DNA of 9,857 bases from positions 1 through 9,857 of the forward strand of contig CALBME010000103.1 of the NCBI GenBank assembly GCA_937896295.1, read 5' to 3'. This DNA comes from an uncultured Micavibrio sp. (GTDB taxonomy: Bacteria; Pseudomonadota; Alphaproteobacteria; Micavibrionales; UBA1664). Of this stretch, positions 1-6,851 are shown in pieces (the stretch's first letter is position 1; the number at the start of each line of letters is the position of its first letter). The notes under the pieces are model-generated. The model had not been told where the DNA came from. It searched no databases and was given only the letters and a program-made list of their open reading frames with translations. Made by a program: the position numbers and the translations under genes.

Positions 1-1991
1 CGTATGTGCAGATGGAATTCCCCGTTCCCGATCGCGGCAAAAACGTTTTCCGCCTTGCCTCCGCCCCCTTGGGCGAAACGCAGGGCGAACGGGAAATCGT
101 GCTGCTGGAATGGTTTTCAAAAAACGCGCGCGCACGCGACACCATCAAGGGATTCTACCTTGAGGAAATCGCACCGCATGTGCCGTTCACGCGCCTGTTC
201 CGCCTGCCCGCCAAATGGGCATATGAATTCATGATCCGCAAAACGCTGGGCCGCAAGTTCAAGAACCATATCGGCCACCAGTACACATGCCTGAGCGAAC
301 CGGATTTCGAACGCATCCTCTCCCGCAGCATCGGCGCGCGCATTCTTTACACCGCGCCGTGGCGCAACGCCCATATCGTGCGCACCCATTACGAGGGCAG
401 CTTCAGGCTTTACACCGCCGAGGGCAAGGCACGCGGCTACATGCCCCCCGCCCATATCATCGTCGCACAAAAGGTCCCGCTGGGCCGCGCGCTGAAAGTG
501 GCCGAACTGCGCCCCAGCCCCGACGCGCCGCAATCCCTGTCCGTTCAGGCGGTCCGCGACGACCGCAGCGGCGAAATCATGGACGTGGTCAGCCGCGATG
601 TCCCGGCGGTCGACATCATCCCCTACTTCCTGACCTCGGACGGGCGCATCAAGATCGTGCTGCGTGCCGACGCGGGCAAGGGTCTTGCCAACCTCACGCC
701 GCGCAGCCGCGCCAACATCGACGGCAAACGCTGGTCGGGCCACATGGTGTCCGCCCCCACCCTGACCGTGCAGGAACTGGAAGGGTTCGATCACGCATCC
801 GCAGGCGCGGTCGCGCGCCTGATGGTGCAGAAATTCGGACTCCAACCCACACACGGCAAAATATTCGAAACCGGCCCGCGCGGTTTCCCGTCCCCCGCCA
901 TGATCGACGAGCGGCTGGAGACATTGTTCATCAACGTCACGAAGCCCGAGGCATCAGCCCTGCGCGTTGCGACGGCCCGCGACGCCCTGCGCCTGAAATG
1001 CTATGACGCGGAAGACATACTGCGCGCCACCGGCGCGGGCTTCATCCCCAGCGCGTGGATGGACATCCAGATACAGGAACTGATGCGCAGGAACGGCATC
1101 AAGCGCACGCCGTGGCTGCATGAAGGCGTGCCGCTGGCCTATGATCCGCCGCCGGCCGACCAGATGCTGATCGCCAAAAAAATCCTGAAAAGCAAACCGC
1201 GCAAGGATAAACCGGCGGGCCAGATGTACACGCTGGGCAAGACAGGCTCAAAATGGCCGCTGACCACCGGCGCGTTCCGCCCCATCCGCGGCAAGGCGGG
1301 ACAGATTACGACGATGCGGTCATCCTTCGTCGAACAGGGCCGTATCGACGGCGTTCTGCGCGGCATGAGCGCGCACGACATGGACTTCGCCGTCCCCCAG
1401 ACCGACCACCTGAACATCGCCGCGATCATGCCCCTGACCGAAGACCTGCAGGGCAACACGCTTGTCGGTTTTGAATTCAAGGAACTGCCCGTTCCGTCCC
1501 GCTTCGGACAGGAAGAAGCCATGATGAACCTGCCCACCCTGCCCCTGCCGGCGCACATCACGGACGTCGAGGAGGCGCGCGCCTACATCGCCGAACAGTT
1601 CGACGTCGAACTGGTGCGCGTGGCGCCGATGGGCGAAAGCTTTTTCACCTTTGTCGACATGATGCCCCAGCGCGTCTTTCCCTTTATGCTGACGCGTTAT
1701 CCGCGCCGCAGGAATCTGCGCATGCGATACATGGCGACCACCGACCTGCTGGACCTGACCGATACGGACTTTGCCGACTCGATCCTGTGGAAATGGGGCT
1801 TTGCCAATGCGCTGTTATGCTGCGACAACCAGCAGGTGCAGGGTTGGGACCTCGGCTATCGCCAGGAAGCCCGCAACCGCGTCTTTGGCGCCAACCAGCC
1901 GAAATACCATTCGGCATCGGCCAGCTTCGCAGAAAGCCGAAAACCCGCCCCCACGCCCAAGCCCGCCGACCGGCGCAATAAAATCGTTTAA
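1..1991 (+). CDS. Methyltransferase tail fused to two degenerate Nudix-like domains (5' partial)
   Basis: The reading frame is open from the left edge (first full codon at position 3) and ends at TAA 1989-1991, so the true start lies outside the window. The GTG at 6 and ATG at 12 have no visible ribosome binding site and are probably internal. Numbering from the GTG at 6, residues 1-155 resemble the C-terminal end of a class I SAM-dependent methyltransferase: a stretch with 'AYEFMIRKTL', then 'ARILYTAPWRNAHIV', then 'PPAHIIVAQKV'. The Rossmann SAM site would be upstream. Residues about 190-315 (containing 'NIDGKRWSGHM') and about 505-620 look like two Nudix-fold domains. Their box regions (264-280 and 520-535) lack the REXXEE signature, so pyrophosphohydrolase activity is doubtful. 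The C-terminus (about 630-661) is basic and Pro-rich. I infer a multidomain methyltransferase/Nudix-like protein, from memory of similar proteins elsewhere. The substrate is unknown. Confidence 0.6.
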   Translation, partial: YVQMEFPVPDRGKNVFRLASAPLGETQGEREIVLLEWFSKNARARDTIKGFYLEEIAPHVPFTRLFRLPAKWAYEFMIRKTLGRKFKNHIGHQYTCLSEPDFERILSRSIGARILYTAPWRNAHIVRTHYEGSFRLYTAEGKARGYMPPAHIIVAQKVPLGRALKVAELRPSPDAPQSLSVQAVRDDRSGEIMDVVSRDVPAVDIIPYFLTSDGRIKIVLRADAGKGLANLTPRSRANIDGKRWSGHMVSAPTLTVQELEGFDHASAGAVARLMVQKFGLQPTHGKIFETGPRGFPSPAMIDERLETLFINVTKPEASALRVATARDALRLKCYDAEDILRATGAGFIPSAWMDIQIQELMRRNGIKRTPWLHEGVPLAYDPPPADQMLIAKKILKSKPRKDKPAGQMYTLGKTGSKWPLTTGAFRPIRGKAGQITTMRSSFVEQGRIDGVLRGMSAHDMDFAVPQTDHLNIAAIMPLTEDLQGNTLVGFEFKELPVPSRFGQEEAMMNLPTLPLPAHITDVEEARAYIAEQFDVELVRVAPMGESFFTFVDMMPQRVFPFMLTRYPRRRNLRMRYMATTDLLDLTDTDFADSILWKWGFANALLCCDNQQVQGWDLGYRQEARNRVFGANQPKYHSASASFAESRKPAPTPKPADRRNKIV

Positions 1992-2074
1992 AAACAATAA
2001 CTTTTCAGACCTATACCAAGGTATTAGAACCCTTGCGCGATGGCATTAATTTCCATATTTGATATGCTGAAGAT

Positions 2075-2371
2075 ATGAAGATTTACGCGAGCAAGCCTCT
2101 CGAAACCCTCAATGCGGATGACCGCAAAATCGTATGGGATTTGATGAACGAAGTGCTCGCCGCCCAAGCCGACATCGCCCGCGCCGAACCCTTTTATTTT
2201 GAATACTGCAATATCTGCATGATGTTCGACCCGACCAGCGATTTCCTGTTCGAAATTCCGGACATGCCGCTGCCTTCACTGGGCGGGCATGTTGACGGCC
2301 ACCTGATTTTGGCAGCGTACAGCGCCGCCAATGACCGCCTTCCACACACTTTGGAAGATTCCCTGCTTTGA
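2075..2371 (+). CDS. Hypothetical 98-residue protein
   Basis: The frame runs from ATG 2075 to TGA 2369-2371. I do not recognise the family. The protein is acidic and shows no signal peptide or membrane segment. It has one Cys pair (C45 and C48 in 'YCNIC') and a His-containing 'GGHVDGH' stretch at 70-76, which could bind metal, but that is a guess. The ribosome binding site is poor: only GAAG lies just upstream. Support for a real gene comes from its isolation in an 83-bp spacer after the upstream gene, plus a strong intrinsic terminator 20 bp after its stop. A weak promoter could lie at 2033-2061 (TTGCGC and TATTTG, 17-bp spacing). Confidence 0.6.
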   Translation: MKIYASKPLETLNADDRKIVWDLMNEVLAAQADIARAEPFYFEYCNICMMFDPTSDFLFEIPDMPLPSLGGHVDGHLILAAYSAANDRLPHTLEDSLL

Positions 2372-2390
2372 CCCTGAATTGACCTGATAC

Positions 2391-2430
2391 GGGGCAAGCG
2401 ACTTGAAACGTCACTTGCCCCCTTTTTTTT
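2391..2430 (+). terminator. Rho-independent terminator after the 98-residue gene
   Basis: GGGGCAAG (2391-2398) pairs with CTTGCCCC (2414-2421). The stem continues past one C/A mismatch with GAC/GTC (2400-2402 and 2410-2412) around a 7-nt loop. A run of eight T follows at 2423-2430. The U-tract is on the plus strand only, so it ends the upstream plus-strand gene. The minus-strand YdcH-family gene ends at the edge of the same T run. Confidence 0.9.
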
Positions 2431-2722
2431 AATGATGCCCGTGCGCGGCATGCCCGCACTGGCCGCAGCATCCATTGTCCTTGCGATGCGCTTCGATGAT
2501 GCGCATCAGGTCGTCCTTGAGATGAACGCGTAAGGATTTGAGTTTATGCTCGGCATCCTCGCCCTGCGGTGCGACACCGTTTTCACTGTTCTCGATATCA
2601 TGCGACACCTGCTCATAACGTTCCAGCAGGCGGGCGAAATGCGCATCCGCCATGCGCAGGTCATGGATAAGGCCTTTGCATTCCGGCAATTCACCGGCAA
2701 GACCGCGGGAAGGATGGGACAT
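2429..2722 (-). CDS. YdcH-family (DUF465) small protein with Cys/His tail
   Basis: The 97-residue protein starts at ATG (CAT at 2720-2722) and stops at TAA over 2429-2431. AAGGAGT (complement of 2731-2737) lies 8 nt upstream and fixes the start. Residues 12-80 match the YdcH/DUF465 pattern: 'LPE', a helix with 'DAHFARLLERYEQVSHDI', a short turn, then a second helix with 'LKSLRVHLKDDLMRII'. These form a helical hairpin. Members are short (usually 55-80 residues) and their molecular role is not well defined. The unusual part is the C-terminal extension 'NGCCGQCGHAAHGHH' (83-97), with three Cys and four His, a plausible metal-binding tail. The gene is monocistronic, convergent with the 98-residue gene and divergent from the helicase. 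Confidence 0.85.
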   Translation of the reverse strand: MSHPSRGLAGELPECKGLIHDLRMADAHFARLLERYEQVSHDIENSENGVAPQGEDAEHKLKSLRVHLKDDLMRIIEAHRKDNGCCGQCGHAAHGHH

Positions 2723-2773
2723 GGCACGAAACTCCTTTTTCTTTAAGGGTATGACGCAAGACCCCGCCCCACT

Positions 2774-2787
2774 TTGATTTTGGTCAA
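2774..2787. promoter_or_regulatory. FNR/FixK-like palindrome in the divergent spacer
   Basis: TTGAT (2774-2778), four bases, then GTCAA (2783-2787) differs by one base from the classical FNR/Anr box TTGAT-N4-ATCAA. It sits 51 bp upstream of the YdcH-family start and 42 bp upstream of the helicase start, so it could act on either promoter. I see no convincing -35/-10 pair beside it, so its function is inferred from the motif alone. Confidence 0.3.
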
Positions 2788-2829
2788 CTGGCGGCTGAAA
2801 TCCTTGCCCTGCCCGCTTTTGCCTTTAAC

Positions 2830-5715
2830 ATGCGCCCCATGTCCGCCCTTTCGAACATGACCGCACAGACCACGTCACTGGCCGTTCAGGCCGGACGCTG
2901 GGCCGCGCTGACACCGGACGGCGAGGTACTGGACGGTACGCTGCCGGAAATCACCGGCCTGCCCGCGGGCGTGCCGGTGCTGGTCTGTCACCTGCCCTAT
3001 ATCGCCAGCCGCGCCACCCTGCCAGGTGGCGTTCTGGACGTGCTGGAGCTGTTTGCGTTCGTGCGTCCGGCGGTCTTTTGCGTACCCACCATCGGCGGCC
3101 TTGCCAGCGCCCTTAAAATCCCGATGCCGCAGACACCCGAAGACGCCGCCATGACGTTAAGCCAGTGCGCGAACGAATTGCTGCTGGAACTGGCGGGCAA
3201 CACGGATGTCAAACTGGCCGATCTGGCACGCGCCATGGGCGCCAATGGCCAGGGCTGGGGCTGGACGCCCTTTGTGCTGGCCGCGATGGGACAGACATAC
3301 AACCCTGCCGAGGCGGTGCGGTCGCGCGACGCGCTTTCGACTTGGCGCACCCTGCCCGAATGGGGCGAGGATGCGCCCCCGCCCCCGCCATCCAGCAACC
3401 CCGTCACCGGCGAACAGGCACGCGAGCACCTGCACGACCTGATCATCCGCCGCCGCGGATCGGGGCGGTCCGGCAACGTGCGCGTCGCGCAGGAAAATTA
3501 TACGACGCGCGTGGTGGCCGCCTTCGCCCCGCGTGAGAAGGAAAACGAACCCCACATCGTGACGGCGGAGGCCGGGACCGGCGTCGGCAAGACGCTGGGT
3601 TATCTGGCACCGTCACAGCTATGGGCCGAGGAGAACGAGGGTTCGGTCTGGATTTCGACCTATACCCGCAACCTGCAGCGCCAGATCGATGCCGAACTGG
3701 AAACCCTTTACCCCGACCGCGAGGAACGCACGCGCAAGGCGGTGATCCGCAAGGGCCGTGAAAACTACCTGTGCCTTCTCAATTTCGAGGATCTGACCGG
3801 CGCGGCGCAGACCGCGCGCGATCCACGCACCATTGTCGCCGCCGGCCTTATGGCCCGCTGGGTCGGCGCCACGCGCGAGGGCGACCTGTCCGGCAATGAC
3901 TTCCCCGGCTGGCTGCCCGGCCTGCTGGGACAGGAGAATTCCACCGGCCTGGCCGACCGGCGCGGTGAATGCATTTACGCCGCCTGCGATCATTATCACC
4001 GCTGTTTCATCGAACGCGCCCAGCGCCGCGCCAAGCGCGCCCGGCTTGTCATCGGCAACCACGCGCTGGCCATGATCACGCTGGCGCTGGCGGCGGACAA
4101 CGATGCCCTGCCCACGCGTTTCGTCTTCGACGAAGGTCACCACCTGTTCGACGCGGCGGATTCAACCTTTGCCAGTCACCTGACCGGCGCGGAGGGGTAT
4201 GATTTCCGCCGCTGGGTTCTGGGGCCGGAAGACGAAACATCGGCCCCGCGCAGCCGCCAGCGCCGCGCCAAGGGCCTGCGCAAGCGCCTTGAAGGGCTGA
4301 TCACCGATGACAGCCCCGCGGTCAAGCATCTGGAAGACGCACTGCATGCCGCCCGCGCCCTGCCCGGCCCCACATGGCGCAAGAATATCGGCGCCCACCA
4401 GCCCAAGGGACCGGTGGAGGCGTTCTTAAGCGCCGTCCGCGACCAGGTAAAGGCCCGCAGCACAGACCCCGCATCCACGTGGTCGATTGAATGTGACGTT
4501 CACCCGCTGGAACCGCATGTCGTGACCACTGCGCCCGAGGCCATTGCCGCCCTGCGCGCGCTGCACCGCCCATTGCTGGCCCTGTCCGCCACGCTGCGTG
4601 AAAAACTGGAAAAGGAATACGAGGACCTGACCGCCGATTTCCGCGGACGTCTCGACGCGCTGTCGCGCGGACTGGAACGCCGCGCCACCAATGTCGTGGC
4701 CGCATGGATCGGGATGATCGAGGCCCTGCGCGAACCGGCCGGCGCCTATCGCCCCCAGCCCCTGCACGGACTTGCCGACCTGACGCCCCCGGTTGCGGAC
4801 GCCGGCGACGCCTTCGGACCCAGCCCGGTGGACGGGGGCGGGCATGTCGACTGGTTTGAAATCACCCGCATCGACGGGCGCGACTACGATGTCGGCTTTT
4901 TCCGGCATCACCGCGACCCGGCCCAGCCCTTTGCCGCCGAACTCAAACCCCACGCGCATGGCGTGCTGGTGACATCCGCTACGCTCAAAAGCAGCCGCGC
5001 CGATGATGAGGCCGCGTGGATGGAAACCGACCGCATGACCGGCGCGGGATCGATGGCGCATCTGTCGCCCGTGCGCGTCGGCATTCCCAGCCCCTTCAAC
5101 TACAAGGACCAGACACGGGTCATCATCATCCGCGACGTGCCCAAGAACGATATCGCCCTGCTGGCCCGCGCGTACGAGGCGCTGTTCACAGCGTCAGGCG
5201 GCGGGGCGCTGGGCCTGTTCACCGCCATTCACCGCCTGCGCGGCGTGCAGGCACGCCTTGCCCCCGCGCTGGAGCCACGGGGCATACCGCTTTACGCCCA
5301 GCACGTCGATAACGTCGATATCGGCACGCTGGTCGACATCTTCCGGATCGAGGAGGATTCCTGCCTGCTCGGCACCGACGCCGTGCGCGACGGGGTGGAC
5401 GTGCCGGGGCGGTCCTTACGCCTGATCGCCTTTGACCGGGTGCCGTGGCCGCGCCCGACCATCCTGCACCGCGAACGCCGCAAAACCTTCGGCGGCAAGG
5501 CCTATGACGAAAGCATGACACGCATGAAGCTGCGCCAGGCCTATGGCCGACTCATCCGCAGTTCGTCCGACCGCGGGGTCTTCGTCATGCTGGACGGAAG
5601 CTTTCCCACCCGGCTGGAGGACTCGTTCCCCGCCGATGTGACGATTACCCGCACCACCCTCGACGAGGCGGTTGCCATGGTGCGCGGCTTCTTCGATTCG
5701 ACGAAACCCCAATAA
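2830..5715 (+). CDS. DinG/XPD-like iron-sulphur ATP-dependent DNA helicase
   Basis: This 961-residue protein is a superfamily 2 helicase of the Rad3/XPD/DinG group, which unwinds DNA 5'-3' in repair or replication-conflict resolution. Visible motifs are Walker A 'AEAGTGVGKT' (246-255), a four-Cys Fe-S cluster (C315, C381, C386, C392), the Walker B variant 'DEGH' (434-437), 'DGVDVPG' (854-860) and motif VI 'QAYGRLIR' (903-910). 'HGVLVTSATL' lies in helicase domain 2. Residues 1-175 form a separate N-terminal domain, joined by a Pro-rich linker (P183-P187), that resembles a degenerate DnaQ-type exonuclease. It is longer than E. coli DinG (about 716 residues). No Shine-Dalgarno is visible; ATGs at 2830, 2839 and 2857 are all possible. 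The stop is TAA 5713-5715. It appears monocistronic. Confidence 0.9.
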   Translation: MRPMSALSNMTAQTTSLAVQAGRWAALTPDGEVLDGTLPEITGLPAGVPVLVCHLPYIASRATLPGGVLDVLELFAFVRPAVFCVPTIGGLASALKIPMPQTPEDAAMTLSQCANELLLELAGNTDVKLADLARAMGANGQGWGWTPFVLAAMGQTYNPAEAVRSRDALSTWRTLPEWGEDAPPPPPSSNPVTGEQAREHLHDLIIRRRGSGRSGNVRVAQENYTTRVVAAFAPREKENEPHIVTAEAGTGVGKTLGYLAPSQLWAEENEGSVWISTYTRNLQRQIDAELETLYPDREERTRKAVIRKGRENYLCLLNFEDLTGAAQTARDPRTIVAAGLMARWVGATREGDLSGNDFPGWLPGLLGQENSTGLADRRGECIYAACDHYHRCFIERAQRRAKRARLVIGNHALAMITLALAADNDALPTRFVFDEGHHLFDAADSTFASHLTGAEGYDFRRWVLGPEDETSAPRSRQRRAKGLRKRLEGLITDDSPAVKHLEDALHAARALPGPTWRKNIGAHQPKGPVEAFLSAVRDQVKARSTDPASTWSIECDVHPLEPHVVTTAPEAIAALRALHRPLLALSATLREKLEKEYEDLTADFRGRLDALSRGLERRATNVVAAWIGMIEALREPAGAYRPQPLHGLADLTPPVADAGDAFGPSPVDGGGHVDWFEITRIDGRDYDVGFFRHHRDPAQPFAAELKPHAHGVLVTSATLKSSRADDEAAWMETDRMTGAGSMAHLSPVRVGIPSPFNYKDQTRVIIIRDVPKNDIALLARAYEALFTASGGGALGLFTAIHRLRGVQARLAPALEPRGIPLYAQHVDNVDIGTLVDIFRIEEDSCLLGTDAVRDGVDVPGRSLRLIAFDRVPWPRPTILHRERRKTFGGKAYDESMTRMKLRQAYGRLIRSSSDRGVFVMLDGSFPTRLEDSFPADVTITRTTLDEAVAMVRGFFDSTKPQ

Positions 5716-5739
5716 AACACGGCACTTTCTTTCAAACTT

Positions 5740-5761
5740 GGTTTGACGCCCGGTCAAAGCC
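5740..5761 (+). promoter_or_regulatory. Palindrome/hairpin after the helicase gene
   Basis: TTTGAC (5742-5747) and GTCAAA (5753-5758) form a perfect 6-bp inverted repeat around GCCCG. GG (5740-5741) and CC (5760-5761) can add pairs past a single bulged G. No T run follows, so it is not a classical terminator. It could be an operator half-site pair or an RNA hairpin near the 3' end of the helicase transcript. Confidence 0.35.
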
Positions 5762-5914
5762 GAGGGTCTTGGCCGTGGAAAATTTTGCCAAGTTGGGAAA
5801 AACCGCTTGTCACGACCGAAAAAAAGCCCATGATTTTTCTTACGTGCGTGCCTCTGGCCTTCGTGGGTTAAGTAACGGCGTAAAACTTGGATTGTTTTGG
5901 GTGCCAAGACCCTC
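5762..5914. repeat. 12-bp inverted repeat spanning the intergenic region
   Basis: The 12 bases at 5762-5773 (GAGGGTCTTGGC) are the exact reverse complement of 5903-5914 (GCCAAGACCCTC). The arms are 129 bp apart. The right arm overlaps the conserved core of repeat copy 1, while copy 2 has no matching left arm upstream. It could form a long-range stem in RNA, competing with a local CTTGG/CCAAG pairing (5886-5890 with 5904-5908). Confidence 0.5.
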
Positions 5915-5942
5915 AAAGCGGTTTTCAGTAAAGGTTTTATGC
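5841..5942 (+). repeat. ~100-bp intergenic direct repeat, copy 1
   Basis: Copy 1 matches 6620-6719. The 39 bases at 5874-5912 are identical to 6653-6691, and the 24 bases at 5919-5942 are identical to 6696-6719. The short matches TACGTG and CTGGCCT are shared further left. A 2-base length difference between the two cores, and divergence of the left third, argue against a coding role. The right end contains AAAGG followed by ATG, and the downstream gene starts inside or just past it, so the element may supply 5' UTR or ribosome-binding sequence. Confidence 0.8.
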
Positions 5943-5944
5943 TC

Positions 5945-6427
5945 ATGGATATCCTGACCCACGCGCCGGCCGCGCAAGCCGCCCCTGATCCCGTACAAGA
6001 CGCCGTCCGCAACGATGCCGCCGTCTTTGCCGCGCGCCTGTCCCAGTACCTGCCCGAAAAGCCGGTGCCGCGCCTGGGCGTAACCCGCGACAACTTCATC
6101 TCCAAGACGGAAAAGGCCGCCAACCGTATCTCGCCGGACGTCTACCTGACCCAGCGGATCCTGCCGCCCATCGTCCCGCGCAATGCCAGCTCAGCGGCCG
6201 CCCGCCTGCTGCAACGAGTCAGCGAGTCGGCTGTTTCGATGTGGCGCAACCCCGTGCGTATGCGCATCCAGCGCTGGAGCCGGCGCGAACTGATGCACGT
6301 CTTTAACGGCTTTTTCCACGCCGCGATCGACGATCCCGAACGGTACGAGACCTTTGGCCGCTGCTACACCTGTCCGGACCCGTTCCGGAACGACGATCCG
6401 CCCTACAAGGCAGCCTTCATCATCTGA
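5945..6427 (+). CDS. Hypothetical ~160-residue protein
   Basis: I do not recognise this family. The stop is TGA 6425-6427. Starts at ATG 5939 (162 residues) or ATG 5945 (160 residues) are both possible; the upstream AAAGG (5930-5934) is 4 or 10 nt away, and I prefer 5945 on spacing. A TTG further upstream (5897) would place coding sequence inside the intergenic repeat and is unlikely. The protein is soluble-looking, with no signal peptide or membrane helix. It has an Ala-rich N-terminus, a basic Trp/Arg-rich middle ('MWRNPVRMRIQRWSRREL', about residues 98-115) suggesting nucleic-acid or membrane-surface contact, and a C-terminal 'CYTCPDPF' motif with a CxxC. It is flanked by the two repeat copies and closed by a perfect terminator, so it is probably a single-gene unit. 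Confidence 0.65.
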   Translation: MDILTHAPAAQAAPDPVQDAVRNDAAVFAARLSQYLPEKPVPRLGVTRDNFISKTEKAANRISPDVYLTQRILPPIVPRNASSAAARLLQRVSESAVSMWRNPVRMRIQRWSRRELMHVFNGFFHAAIDDPERYETFGRCYTCPDPFRNDDPPYKAAFII

Positions 6428-6431
6428 CATG

Positions 6432-6460
6432 AAAAAAGGCCGTGTTTTACGGCCTTTTTT
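6432..6460. terminator. Bidirectional intrinsic terminator
   Basis: A perfect 12-bp stem, AAAAAAGGCCGT (6432-6443) with ACGGCCTTTTTT (6449-6460), encloses a 5-nt loop 5 bp after the preceding stop codon. The T run on the right, and the A run on the left that reads as T on the opposite strand, would allow termination in both directions. It isolates the polyamine cluster from the upstream gene. Confidence 0.92.
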
Positions 6461-6619
6461 CATCGCCGGCCGCTTCCAAACCGGGTGGCAATCTTGTCCG
6501 AAAAAAGACATTTGGTTCAACCTGTTGATAGCTGGAAAAAAGGTTCTAGTTTTTTCTTTACACGGGACAGAAATTGATTGTATCAACTGCCCCATTGGCT
6601 CATGATGAGAGTCGACACG

Positions 6620-6719
6620 TACGTGCCCCTGGCCTGAAATAGTGGTTTATGCAACGGCGTAAAACTTGGATTGTTTTGGGTGCCAAGACCCACAACGGTT
6701 TTCAGTAAAGGTTTTATGC
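6620..6719 (+). repeat. ~100-bp intergenic direct repeat, copy 2
   Basis: This is the second, same-orientation copy of the element at 5841-5942, offset by about 778 bp. It carries both identical blocks (6653-6691 and 6696-6719). It too ends in AAAGG-TTTT-ATG, but here the ATG opens only a 24-codon frame, and the next real gene begins about 157 bp later. Copy 2 lacks the upstream inverted arm seen with copy 1. Confidence 0.8.
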
Positions 6720-6790
6720 AATGCCTATTTACGCTACCGCCTGGGGACACACCCCCCCTATTGTACAAAAAACGGGTTCCACCTTTTTGA
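6716..6790 (+). other. Possible 24-codon leader ORF upstream of the decarboxylase
   Basis: ATG 6716 lies 4 nt after AAAGG at the end of repeat copy 2 and reads 24 codons to TGA 6788-6790. A second short frame runs from ATG 6721 to TAA 6805-6807 (28 codons), with slightly better Shine-Dalgarno spacing. Neither peptide shows a recognisable motif or a run of regulatory amino-acid codons. It is recorded because position and initiation signal would suit a leader peptide; it may be chance. Confidence 0.15.
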
Positions 6791-6812
6791 CGCGTAAGCG
6801 CGCCTAATCGCG

Positions 6813-6851
6813 TTTTCGCCTGGCCGACCTGTATGAGTCAGCCGGGCAAAA
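6813..6851 (+). promoter_or_regulatory. 5' UTR hairpin before the decarboxylase gene
   Basis: GCCTGGC (6818-6824) pairs with GCCGGGC (6841-6847) with one G-U pair. GAC/GTC (6826-6828 and 6837-6839) extends the stem inward past a C/A mismatch to an 8-nt loop, and TTTT/AAAA (6813-6816 and 6848-6851) extends it outward past a bulged C. It ends 11 nt before the Shine-Dalgarno AAGGAGGA and lacks a U-tract, so a translational or RNA-stability role is more likely than termination. Confidence 0.4.

Noticed and set aside
4426..5061. 211-codon minus-strand frame inside the helicase (similar ones at 117-854 and 3619-4143)
   Set aside because: These are codon-bias shadows of genes with recognisable domains on the plus strand.
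5769..5957. 62-codon plus-strand frame through repeat copy 1
   Set aside because: No ribosome site, no recognisable motif, overlaps the start of the next gene and the repeat in another frame.
6574..6586. TTGATTGTATCAA as an FNR site
   Set aside because: The palindrome is perfect but its spacer is 3 bp, not the 4 bp needed for the FNR box; kept only as a palindrome within the leader description.
6583..6768. 61-codon minus-strand frame across repeat copy 2, and the minus-strand frame at 5416-6123 across copy 1
   Set aside because: A 2-base length difference between the copies puts the shared sequence in different frames, so the repeat is not conserved as protein.
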